This document shows, in pieces, positions 7,564-15,077 of a DNA stretch of 31,653 nucleotides. Under the pieces are notes generated by a model. The model searched no databases. It saw nothing but the letters and a program-made list of their open reading frames with translations, and was not told the DNA's origin. The stretch lies in contig CAYZYS010000006.1 of assembly GCA_964482605.1 (NCBI GenBank), positions 1 to 31,653 of the forward strand, given 5' to 3'. A program made the position numbers and the translations under genes. How positions within the stretch are numbered: position 1 is the stretch's first letter; every line of letters begins with the position of its first letter. This DNA comes from Bacteroides_F sp964482605. Lineage in GTDB: Bacteria > Bacillota > Clostridia > Lachnospirales > Lachnospiraceae.

Positions 7564-8595
7564 ATGACAAGATGGTTTGAGAGGAACGGCCCAAAGGGTG
7601 ATGTTGTGGTGGCAAGCAGGGTAAGGCTTGCACGCAACCGTTCGGATTATGTTTTTTCAGTTAAGCTTGAGGGCGGGGATGCGAGAAGGATGATAGACGA
7701 GACCCTCGCTGCAATTGACGGTCTGGATGGCTTTGACGGCTACATCCACTATGATTTTAAGGATTTGAATGAATGCCAGAAGAGGGCAATGGAGGAACGC
7801 CACTGCATAAGCGGATTTCTTGCAGGGCAGGTGCAGGCTGCGGGGCTTGTGTCATCGGAGGAGGAAATCTCCATAATGCTCAATGAGGAGGATCACATAA
7901 GGATACAGTCTTACAGGGCCGGAATGGATTTTGGCAGTGCCTACGAAAAGGCTGAGGCGGTGGATGACATGCTTGGGAATGTCATTCCGTATGCATACCA
8001 TCCAAGGTATGGCTTTCTTACGACCTGTCCATCCAACGCAGGTACGGGGCTGCGCGCCTCCTGCATTCTGCATCTTCCTGCATTGACCGGGATAGGGCAG
8101 ATACAGAACATGATGCGTGAGGTGGCGAGGTTCGGGCTGAGCCTGAAGGGGGCTTATGGCGAGGGCGGAAGCTGCCCCGGTGACATATACACCATTTCCA
8201 ACCAGACGACCCTTGGGGTATCGGAGCAGGAGATAATTGAAAACCTTGAGAACATTGTCGGGCAGATAGTCGACCAGGAGAGAATCACGCGGGATAAATA
8301 CGTTAAGACCAAGAAGCTCCTTGCGGAGGACACCGCATACCGTTCATACGGCGTGCTGAAATACGCCAGGAGGCTGTCCCTTAAGGATGCGCTGGTGCTT
8401 TTGTCAGAGCTTCGCATGGGCTTGGCGCTTGGGCTTTTTTCATCCCAGGAGGAGGCTGATTTCAATGTGTACCAGATGATGATAGGGGTGCAGCCCAACA
8501 ACCTGCAGCTTTTGAAGGGTGAGGAGCTCGGCGGTGATGAGCTGGATGTCCAGAGGGCGTGCTTCATCAGGGATAACCTGCCGATGATAGTATAA
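7564..8595 (+). CDS. mcsB: McsB protein-arginine kinase
   Basis: A protein of 343 residues in the phosphagen-kinase fold, transferring phosphate from ATP to arginines of damaged or regulatory proteins so that ClpC can degrade them. The ATP-binding S-R-V-R-L-A-R-N motif is near residue 20, and the catalytic-loop segment C-P-S-N-A-G-T-G is around 155. The N-terminal half of the metazoan kinases is absent, as in all McsB. ATG 7564 is preferred to ATG 7552 because GGGGAA (7554-7559) is then 4 bases upstream. Near the C-terminus the arginine-phosphate pocket motif RDxxRA of known McsB reads L-D-V-Q-R-A here, so its first arginine is missing. McsA upstream and ClpC downstream support the assignment. 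Confidence 0.93.
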   Translation: MTRWFERNGPKGDVVVASRVRLARNRSDYVFSVKLEGGDARRMIDETLAAIDGLDGFDGYIHYDFKDLNECQKRAMEERHCISGFLAGQVQAAGLVSSEEEISIMLNEEDHIRIQSYRAGMDFGSAYEKAEAVDDMLGNVIPYAYHPRYGFLTTCPSNAGTGLRASCILHLPALTGIGQIQNMMREVARFGLSLKGAYGEGGSCPGDIYTISNQTTLGVSEQEIIENLENIVGQIVDQERITRDKYVKTKKLLAEDTAYRSYGVLKYARRLSLKDALVLLSELRMGLALGLFSSQEEADFNVYQMMIGVQPNNLQLLKGEELGGDELDVQRACFIRDNLPMIV

Positions 8596-8615
8596 ATGCG
8601 AATGGAGAGTAGTGG

Positions 8616-11072
8616 ATGCAGACAAGATTGACTAAAAAGGCGGAAGAGGTAATGGAGGCGGCAGGGCTTGCCGCAATACAGCTCGGACACGGATATGTGG
8701 GCTCAGAGCACATCCTCATCGGACTGCTTCGGACGGAGGGGTGCATTGCCAATGCGGTTTTGATAAGGCATGAGGTGACTGAGGAGAAGATAATTGAGCT
8801 TGTGAACCAGCTCATTGCACCTGAGGGCGGTGTGAAGGTGAAGGAGCCGATAGGCTACACCCCAAAGGCGCAGCGGATTATAGAGATGGCGGGCAAGGAG
8901 GCAGCCAGGTTCAAGTCAAACCTCATAGGCACCGAGCACATACTTATTGCAATAATCAAGGAGAGTGAGTGTGTTGCCGCAAGGCTCATGAACACCCTTG
9001 GCGTGAACATCAAGAAAATATATGTGGACATAATGGGGGCAATGGGTGAGGATGCAAGCAATTACCGTGATGATTTCCCTAATTCAAGGCGGGACAGCAG
9101 GAGCACCACGCCGATGCTTGACCAGTACAGCAGGGATTTGACGCAGCTTGCCAGGGAGAACAAGATGGATCCCGTGATTGGCAGGGATGATGAGATACAG
9201 AGGGTAATCCAAATTCTAAGCCGAAGGACAAAGAACAATCCGTGTCTAGTGGGTGAGCCGGGCGTCGGCAAGACCGCAATTGCAGAGGGAATTGCGGAGA
9301 GAATCGTGAAGGGTGACGTGCCAGACACAATACAGGGGAAAAGGCTTGTCACACTGGATTTGTCCGCAATGGTGGCAGGCTCCAAGTACAGGGGCGAATT
9401 TGAGGAGCGAATCAAGAGGGTAATCAATGAGGTGCGCAATGCAGGGAACGTGATGCTTTTCCTGGATGAGCTCCACACGATAATAGGTGCAGGCGGTGCT
9501 GAAGGCTCCATAGATGCCTCCAACATCCTCAAGCCGTCCCTTGCAAGGGGTGAGATTCAGCTCATCGGTGCAACGACGCTGGAGGAGTACCGCAAGTACA
9601 TTGAGAAGGATGCGGCACTGGAGAGGCGCTTCCAGCCTGTCAATGTTGATGAGCCAACCGTGGAGGAGACGATATTAATCCTCAAGGGTCTGCGCGGCAG
9701 GTACGAGGAGCACCATAATGTGACCATAACCGATGATGCGCTGGTGGCTGCGGCAAAGCTGTCGGAGAGGTACATCAATGACAGGTTCCTGCCTGACAAG
9801 GCGATTGACCTTATAGACGAGGCGGCATCCAAGGTCAGGATAAGCTCATATGCCATGCCTGAGTCAATAACCAAGGCAGAGGAGAAGATTAAGGAGCTTG
9901 AGGTGCAGAAGGAGGATGCCATCCGTGGGGAGGCATTTGAGAAGGCGGGGGCAATCAAGAAGAAGCAGCAAAGGCTTCGGGAAAAGGTTGCTGACGAGAA
10001 GGAAAAGTGGCAGAACCAGCGGCAGTCAGGAAGCCTTACAGTGGGTGAGGACCAGGTGGCTGACGTGGTTGCCATGTGGACCAAGATTCCAGTAAGGAAG
10101 CTGGCGATGGAGGAGTCGGAGAGGCTCCGTTCCCTGGAGACCATACTGCACAAGCGTGTCGTGGGTCAGCAGGAGGCTGTGGAGGCTGTGTCAAAGGCAA
10201 TAAGAAGGGGACGTGTCGGTCTCAAGGACCCAAAGAGGCCGATTGGCTCATTCCTTTTCCTGGGACCTACGGGTGTTGGTAAGACGGAGCTTAGCAAGGC
10301 GCTTGCGGATGCAATGTTTGGAAGTGAGAATTCCCTGATACGTGTGGACATGTCCGAATACATGGAGAAGCACACCGTGTCAAAAATAATTGGCTCACCT
10401 CCGGGCTATGTTGGTTATGACGAGGGTGGACAGCTAAGTGAGAAGGTCAGGAAGAATCCGTATTCCGTGATTCTTTTCGATGAGATTGAGAAGGCGCACC
10501 CTGATGTGTTCAACATACTCCTGCAGGTTCTTGATGACGGGCACATAACCGATTCCACGGGAAGGGTCGTGGACTTTAAGAATACCGTAATCATCATGAC
10601 CTCCAATGCGGGGGCCCAGAACATCATTGAGCCGAAGACGCTGGGCTTCCTTGCCTCATCTGATTCAAGGCACGAGCACGAGGTCATGAAGGAAAAGGTC
10701 ATGGATGAGGTTAAGCGTCTGTTTAAGCCGGAATTTCTCAACAGGATTGATGACATCATTGTGTTCCATGTGCTTGGCAGGGGTGACATTGGAAGTATTG
10801 TCGACATCATGATGGCATCGGTTAATGCAAGAACCATGGAGCAGATGAGGATAACATTGGAAATGTCTGCGCAGGCCAAGGAATTTTTGGTTGACAAGGG
10901 CTATGACTCAAAGTACGGCGCAAGGCCATTGAGGAGGGCAATCCAGAATTATGTTGAGGACCCCCTTGCGGAGAAGATACTTGACGGCACGATTAAGCAG
11001 GGCAATAAGGTGAACATCGTGCTCAAGGACGGAAAGCTGGATTTTGAGAAGAAGCGCGGATACAACAGATAG
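8616..11072 (+). CDS. clpC: ClpC AAA+ unfoldase
   Basis: A full-length Hsp100 protein of 818 residues. Domain order: Clp N repeats (1-145), first AAA+ module with Walker A G-E-P-G-V-G-K-T near 213 and Walker B L-F-L-D-E-L-H-T, a middle region with a UVR motif (about 430-455) that separates ClpC from ClpA and ClpE, second AAA+ module with G-P-T-G-V-G-K-T near 549 and I-L-F-D-E-I-E-K, and a ClpB_D2 end. It feeds unfolded or arginine-phosphorylated proteins to ClpP. GGAGAG lies about 8 bases before ATG 8616. It is the last gene of the stress operon: no gap over 21 bases occurs from 6601 to here, so it should follow the palindrome-controlled promoter. Confidence 0.97.
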   Translation: MQTRLTKKAEEVMEAAGLAAIQLGHGYVGSEHILIGLLRTEGCIANAVLIRHEVTEEKIIELVNQLIAPEGGVKVKEPIGYTPKAQRIIEMAGKEAARFKSNLIGTEHILIAIIKESECVAARLMNTLGVNIKKIYVDIMGAMGEDASNYRDDFPNSRRDSRSTTPMLDQYSRDLTQLARENKMDPVIGRDDEIQRVIQILSRRTKNNPCLVGEPGVGKTAIAEGIAERIVKGDVPDTIQGKRLVTLDLSAMVAGSKYRGEFEERIKRVINEVRNAGNVMLFLDELHTIIGAGGAEGSIDASNILKPSLARGEIQLIGATTLEEYRKYIEKDAALERRFQPVNVDEPTVEETILILKGLRGRYEEHHNVTITDDALVAAAKLSERYINDRFLPDKAIDLIDEAASKVRISSYAMPESITKAEEKIKELEVQKEDAIRGEAFEKAGAIKKKQQRLREKVADEKEKWQNQRQSGSLTVGEDQVADVVAMWTKIPVRKLAMEESERLRSLETILHKRVVGQQEAVEAVSKAIRRGRVGLKDPKRPIGSFLFLGPTGVGKTELSKALADAMFGSENSLIRVDMSEYMEKHTVSKIIGSPPGYVGYDEGGQLSEKVRKNPYSVILFDEIEKAHPDVFNILLQVLDDGHITDSTGRVVDFKNTVIIMTSNAGAQNIIEPKTLGFLASSDSRHEHEVMKEKVMDEVKRLFKPEFLNRIDDIIVFHVLGRGDIGSIVDIMMASVNARTMEQMRITLEMSAQAKEFLVDKGYDSKYGARPLRRAIQNYVEDPLAEKILDGTIKQGNKVNIVLKDGKLDFEKKRGYNR

Positions 11073-11123
11073 GAACCGTGGTAAAATTGTCAAAAAGTGA
11101 TAGCATTTTACATGGATTTATTG

Positions 11124-11129
11124 TATAAT
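11124..11129 (+). promoter_or_regulatory. possible -10 box before the 11220 gene
   Basis: A perfect TATAAT lies 91 bases before the start of the next gene, but no good -35 box is seen 16-18 bases upstream (TAGCAT at 11101-11106 is poor). The T-rich surroundings and lack of a close link to clpC make a separate promoter likely, though the hexamer alone is weak evidence. Confidence 0.4.
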
Positions 11130-11163
11130 TTGACTATATTGAGGGTGGAGGCACTCAAGGGTG

Positions 11164-11189
11164 TGTCGCCAGCTAGATGACTGGCGGCA
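11164..11189 (+). other. leader hairpin upstream of the 11220 gene
   Basis: Bases 11164-11172 and 11181-11189 form a 9-bp stem (core CGCCAG/CTGGCG, one T-G pair) with an 8-base loop. No T tract follows, so it is not a simple terminator. It would lie in the 5' leader if transcription starts near 11136, about 16 bases before AGGAGG (11205-11210), and could stabilise the RNA or regulate translation. Confidence 0.45.
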
Positions 11190-11219
11190 GAGAAGATGCA
11201 TGACAGGAGGATTAAAAAG

Positions 11220-11633
11220 ATGCCGGTAGTAGATGAACTTATCCGTGAGGAAGCGGACGGAACCATTAGCTTTGGCGATTACAGGCTGGACACCAAATCA
11301 AAGGTGCCTGAGTTTGAACATAGCGGGGATTCATACAAGCTGAAGACATTCAATGAGATAACCAAGCTTGAACGCAATGGCATGTTTGTATATGAATCAG
11401 TACCGGGTACGGCTGTCGGGCATTTTTCACAGACGGCAGGCGGGACGAGCTTTGATGTTGAGGGCAACAAGGATGCACAGATTACCCTTGGCATGGAGGA
11501 GGGCGCAGAGTACGAGGTATCGGTCAATGGTGACTATGCAGGAAAGATGAAGACAATCATTGGCGGCAAGCTCGTGCTGAGCGTTGAACTGACGGAGGGT
11601 ACACCTGCCAAGGTGAGTGTGCTCAAGGCGTGA
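11220..11633 (+). CDS. conserved small protein of unknown function, acidic N-terminus
   Basis: A protein of 137 residues, read from ATG 11220 because a perfect AGGAGG (11205-11210) is 9 bases upstream; an upstream in-frame ATG at 11196 has no such site. There is no signal peptide or membrane helix. The sequence is acidic and alternates short beta-like segments: F-G-D-Y near 18, K-L-K-T-F-N-E-I-T-K-L-E-R-N-G-M-F-V-Y-E-S near the middle, and G-G-K-L-V-L-S-V-E-L-T-E-G near the end. I recall related Lachnospiraceae proteins carrying an endosialidase-type label, which I consider unproven. It has its own possible promoter, a leader hairpin and a strong terminator, suggesting a short, probably abundant transcript. 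Confidence 0.75.
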   Translation: MPVVDELIREEADGTISFGDYRLDTKSKVPEFEHSGDSYKLKTFNEITKLERNGMFVYESVPGTAVGHFSQTAGGTSFDVEGNKDAQITLGMEEGAEYEVSVNGDYAGKMKTIIGGKLVLSVELTEGTPAKVSVLKA

Positions 11634-11652
11634 AGGTGATTAATGATTAGAG

Positions 11653-11678
11653 GGGGCTGCCGCAGGGCAGCCCCTTTA
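11653..11678 (+). terminator. intrinsic terminator after the 11220 gene
   Basis: A perfect 9-bp GC-rich stem (11653-11661 with 11666-11674, GGGGCTGCC/GGCAGCCCC) closes a 4-base loop and is followed by TTTAT. It lies 19 bases after the stop codon and just before radA. Confidence 0.85.
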
Positions 11679-11715
11679 TGCGTACTGCATGTCAATTTGG
11701 ATTTAAGGAGGATAT

Positions 11716-13077
11716 ATGCCGAAGGCGAAATCCAGTATGTTTTTTTGCAATGAGTGCGGCTATGAATCAGCAAAGTGGCTGGGGCAGTGTCCCGGCTGCA
11801 GGCAGTGGAACACATTTGTTGAGGAGGCGGTTGCCACAGGCGGCAGGAAGGGTCAGGTTTTTTCAAGGGCATCACAGTCAAGGCCCGTGAGCCTGAAGGA
11901 GATTGGCACAGACGAGGCGGGAAGGATGTCCACGGGCTTTGAGGAGCTTGACAGGGTGCTTGGGGGCGGAATCGTTGAGGGTTCGCTGGTACTTGTCGGC
12001 GGTGACCCGGGAATCGGGAAGTCCACGCTTCTCCTGCAAATGTGCCGAAATTTGTCGGCGGCTGGTACAAGTGTGCTTTACATATCAGGTGAGGAATCCT
12101 TAAAGCAGATTAAGCTGAGGGCGGAGAGGGTTGGCGAGTTTGCGGACGGCGTAAGCTTGTTGTGTGAAACCAACCTGTCCGACGTGGAAAATGTAATCAG
12201 GTCGGAGAAACCCGGTGTTGTCATAATTGACTCCATACAGACCATGTACAGTGACGTGATAGGCTCTGCACCGGGCAGCGTAAGCCAGGTGAGGGAGGCA
12301 ACCAATGTGCTGATGCAGCTTGCCAAGGGGCTTGGGACATCAATCTTCATAGTTGGGCATGTCACCAAGGACGGACAGGTGGCGGGACCGCGTGTGCTGG
12401 AGCACATGGTTGACACGGTGCTGTACTTTGAGGGTGACAGGTATGTTTCATACAGGCTTGTCAGGAGCGTCAAGAACAGGTTTGGTTCAACTAACGAGAT
12501 AGGCGTGTTTGAGATGAGGGAGGACGGGCTTCATGAGGTTCAAAATCCCTCGGAGTATATGCTGAGCGGCAGGCCTGAGGGAGCTTCGGGCTCCGTGGTG
12601 GTGTGCCTGATGGAGGGCACAAGGCCAATGATGGTTGAGGTTCAGGCGTTGGTGTGCGATTCCAATTTTGGGATGGCAAGAAGGACGGCAGCCGGAACGG
12701 ATTACAATAGGGTCAACCTCCTTATGGCCGTCATTGAGAAAAGGGAGGGGATACATCTTGGTGGGTGTGATGCCTACGTCAATATCGCAGGGGGCATGAA
12801 GGTGAGTGAGCCTGCGATGGACTTGGGAATCGTCCTTGCGCTGGTGTCCAGCTACCGCAACAGGCCGGTTGACTCCAAGACCATAATATTTGGCGAGGTT
12901 GGGCTTGCAGGCGAGGTTCGGGCGGTGAGCCAGCCGCAGTTAAGAATCAATGAGGCAGTGAAGCTTGGGTTCACCAGATGTATTTTACCACAGGTATGCT
13001 TGAAAAATGTAAAAGAAAGTGATAGAATTCAATTGTATGGCGTACGGAGTTTAGGGGATGCGATAAACATCTTATGA
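11716..13077 (+). CDS. radA: RadA/Sms DNA repair ATPase
   Basis: A protein of 453 residues, normal for RadA, a branch-migration helicase that processes recombination intermediates. The N-terminal zinc finger has Cys pairs at 11/14 and 25/28. The RecA-like core has Walker A G-G-D-P-G-I-G-K-S-T at 95-104, then the RadA-specific K-N-R-F-G motif about 250. The last 170 residues are a Lon-protease-like domain containing G-G-C-D-A-Y-V-N and V-R-A-V-S. AAGGAGGAT lies just before the ATG. In Bacillus radA directly follows clpC in the same operon. Here the 11220 gene and its terminator separate them, so radA probably has its own promoter or depends on readthrough. Confidence 0.95.
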   Translation: MPKAKSSMFFCNECGYESAKWLGQCPGCRQWNTFVEEAVATGGRKGQVFSRASQSRPVSLKEIGTDEAGRMSTGFEELDRVLGGGIVEGSLVLVGGDPGIGKSTLLLQMCRNLSAAGTSVLYISGEESLKQIKLRAERVGEFADGVSLLCETNLSDVENVIRSEKPGVVIIDSIQTMYSDVIGSAPGSVSQVREATNVLMQLAKGLGTSIFIVGHVTKDGQVAGPRVLEHMVDTVLYFEGDRYVSYRLVRSVKNRFGSTNEIGVFEMREDGLHEVQNPSEYMLSGRPEGASGSVVVCLMEGTRPMMVEVQALVCDSNFGMARRTAAGTDYNRVNLLMAVIEKREGIHLGGCDAYVNIAGGMKVSEPAMDLGIVLALVSSYRNRPVDSKTIIFGEVGLAGEVRAVSQPQLRINEAVKLGFTRCILPQVCLKNVKESDRIQLYGVRSLGDAINIL

Positions 13078-13151
13078 TTGCGGGGCAGCACTGCCGCACA
13101 ATTGACCGATGAAACTAGCATGAGATTTTAGTGTGCAGGGGGTATTTACTT

Positions 13152-13799
13152 ATGAATCATGATGTTGCAACTGAATTGAACGAGATACTTAACGGATTGG
13201 ATGACTCACAGGAGAAGTTGGAGAAGAACGCATTTGATGTTATTAATTCCTCAGACACGTCACTGAACCTGGTCAAGGAGAGCATTGGAAGCATGGAGGA
13301 GATTCTTGCCATGATTAGCGAACTGAACCAGGTTGTTCAGGAATCGTCAGAGAAGATTAACCAGCTTGAGCAGTTGTCCGCACAGATTGAGAATTTTGCT
13401 TCCGTGATTGGCTCCATAGCCAACAGGACCAATATATTGTCGCTTAATGCTTCGATTGAGGCTGCACGGGCAGGGGAGCATGGCAGGGGCTTTGCCGTGG
13501 TTGCAGGGGAGGTAAGGAGCCTTGCGGCACAATCCTCCAAGTCCTCCAAGGAGATTACGGATACAATCAGGGAAGTGCAGAAGTCCGTCAAGGATACTGT
13601 AATATCCATGAGGAGCATCTGTGACAGCTCCGTGAAGCAGCAGGAGAAGGCAGGCAACGTGGGGGCACTCCTCAACAAGGTTGTGGATGCCGCATATGCA
13701 GCCAATGAGCAGGCAAGGAACATAGAGAATGAGATTGCTTACCAGCGTGACATAACTGATGAGGCGAAGAAGACGCTTCAGCAGGCACAGGGCGCATAA
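13152..13799 (+). CDS. soluble methyl-accepting chemotaxis signalling domain protein
   Basis: A 215-residue cytoplasmic coiled-coil protein containing only the chemoreceptor signalling part. The hairpin tip that docks CheA/CheW is clear (residues about 93-125: N-R-T-N-I-L-S-L-N-A, then A-R-A-G-E-H-G-R-G-F and V-V-A-G-E-V-R-S-L-A). On both sides are heptad-like helices with Gln/Glu/Ser pairs where methylation sites would be. There is no membrane helix, HAMP or recognisable sensor domain. ATG 13152 is chosen because CAGGGGG (13136-13142) is 9 bases upstream; GTG 13131 also opens the frame. No chemotaxis gene is nearby. It may signal from the cytoplasm to CheA, or be a structural remnant. A terminator follows. 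Confidence 0.85.
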   Translation: MNHDVATELNEILNGLDDSQEKLEKNAFDVINSSDTSLNLVKESIGSMEEILAMISELNQVVQESSEKINQLEQLSAQIENFASVIGSIANRTNILSLNASIEAARAGEHGRGFAVVAGEVRSLAAQSSKSSKEITDTIREVQKSVKDTVISMRSICDSSVKQQEKAGNVGALLNKVVDAAYAANEQARNIENEIAYQRDITDEAKKTLQQAQGA

Positions 13800-13844
13800 G
13801 CAAATTACGGGATTGGATTTAATGAAAAAAGTTAAATGACATGG

Positions 13845-13880
13845 CAGGGCGAACCGTGGCGGTTCGCCCTGTTGTTTTGT
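13845..13880 (+). terminator. intrinsic terminator after the chemoreceptor-like gene
   Basis: A perfect 11-bp stem (13845-13855 with 13861-13871, CAGGGCGAACC/GGTTCGCCCTG) with a 5-base loop is followed by TTGTTTTGT. It separates this gene from the fructose operon. Confidence 0.9.
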
Positions 13881-14150
13881 GTGCACGGCCGCAAGTGGGA
13901 ATTAACTGTCTGAAGAATTTTTTATGAACGAATATGAATGATTTATGAATACATTGGGACAAATATGAACATAATTAAAATACCAGTGTTTATGCACATT
14001 TTCTCAAATGCCACAAAGAATCAAGGGCGACTTTTGTACATCTTGCACAAAAATATCGCGTCAAGATTGTGAATGATGTTGATTGAATTTGGATGAATTT
14101 GAAGTTATTATGTTTCCATCAAAGGGTCATTTGACCGGAAAGGAGTTGCG
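13881..14150 (+). promoter_or_regulatory. regulatory region of the fructose operon with phased repeats
   Basis: AT-rich non-coding DNA. A promoter is visible: TTGAAT (14083-14088), 17 bp, TATTAT (14106-14111), with start expected near 14118 and AAAGGAG before the fruK ATG. TATGAA occurs at 13923, 13933, 13944 and 13964 (spacings 10, 11 and 20). TGAAT occurs at 14070, 14084 and 14094, the last two around the -35 box, with a further TGAA at 14100. Such helix-phased direct repeats fit a DeoR-type operator, and the operon carries a DeoR gene. GGTCA and TGACC (14125-14136) form a short inverted repeat in the leader. Confidence 0.6.
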
Positions 14151-15077
14151 ATGATATATACGGTCACATTTAATCCTTCGATTGACTACATTGTCACGGT
14201 TGAAGGGTTTCAGACTGGATTGACCAACAGGACATCCTCGGAGCTTATGCTCCCTGGGGGCAAGGGCATCAATGTATCCACGGTTCTTGGCAACATGGGG
14301 CTTGAGAATACTGCGTTGGGGTTCATTGCAGGCTTTACGGGAGAGTATATTAGGCAGCAGGTGGAACGTATTGGGGTTAATGCCAGGTTCATAAGCGTTG
14401 ACAAGGGCATGTCCCGAATCAACGTGAAGCTGCGCAACATTGATGGCACTGAGATTAACGGAATGGGACCTGACATACCTAAGGAGAAGGTGGAACAGCT
14501 TCTGGGCGTGCTTGACGGACTTTCACAGGGTGACGTGCTTGTACTGGCGGGAAGCATACCTGCAAGCATGCCCGACGACATTTACGGCACGATTATGGAA
14601 CGCCTCGAAAACAAGGGTGTCATGGTCGTGGTGGATGCAACGAGCTCATTGCTCATGAAGGTGCTTGTCCACAGGCCATTTCTCATTAAGCCCAATCACC
14701 ATGAGCTGGGTGAGATATATGGCGTGACGCTCAATGGGCGGGATGAGGTGGTTCCATATGCACGCAGGCTTCAGGAGGCTGGTGCGAGGAATGTCCTGGT
14801 GTCCATGGGTGGCAGGGGCGCAGTGCTCGTCGCCGAGGACGGCAGTGTGTATGAGGCGGATGCCCCAAGCGGTGAGCTGGTCAATTCAGTGGGGTCGGGG
14901 GACTCCATGGTTGCAGGCTTTGTTGCAGGGTGGCTCAGGTCAGGTGATTACTCTGAGGCATTCAGGTACGGTGTCGGTGCTGGAAGTGCCAGTGCATTTT
15001 CACGGTACCTTGCAACGGGTGAAGAGGTTGAGAGAACGGCAGCGGATGTTGTTGTGAGAAATGGAGGCGGCATATGA
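14151..15077 (+). CDS. fruK: 1-phosphofructokinase FruK
   Basis: A PfkB-family sugar kinase of 308 residues that phosphorylates fructose-1-phosphate to fructose-1,6-bisphosphate. The opening Y-T-V-T-F-N-P-S-I-D-Y is typical of FruK. The first signature G-G-K-G-I-N-V-S lies at 36-43, and the second, G-S-G-D-S (248-252), supplies the catalytic base Asp251. The K-P-N-x-x-E segment shared by FruK and LacC reads K-P-N-H-H-E here. AAAGGAG lies 4 bases before the ATG. Its last codons overlap fruA by 4 bases (ATGA), so translation is coupled. It is the first gene of a six-gene fructose operon and takes the fructose-1-phosphate released by the next gene product. Confidence 0.95.
   Translation: MIYTVTFNPSIDYIVTVEGFQTGLTNRTSSELMLPGGKGINVSTVLGNMGLENTALGFIAGFTGEYIRQQVERIGVNARFISVDKGMSRINVKLRNIDGTEINGMGPDIPKEKVEQLLGVLDGLSQGDVLVLAGSIPASMPDDIYGTIMERLENKGVMVVVDATSSLLMKVLVHRPFLIKPNHHELGEIYGVTLNGRDEVVPYARRLQEAGARNVLVSMGGRGAVLVAEDGSVYEADAPSGELVNSVGSGDSMVAGFVAGWLRSGDYSEAFRYGVGAGSASAFSRYLATGEEVERTAADVVVRNGGGI

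Noticed and set aside
6601..11072. Classical CtsR-controlled stress operon
   Set aside because: The first gene is clearly GntR/YtrA-like, and no paired GGTCAAA heptads are present in the promoter.
13079..13098. Interrupted GC-rich stem after radA
   Set aside because: It has a two-base bulge, a small loop and no T tract; too weak to call.
14125..14136. GGTCA-TT-TGACC as a CtsR site, since TTTGACC is half of a CtsR box
   Set aside because: A CtsR operator needs two direct GGTCAAA copies; only one half is present and the context is fructose metabolism.
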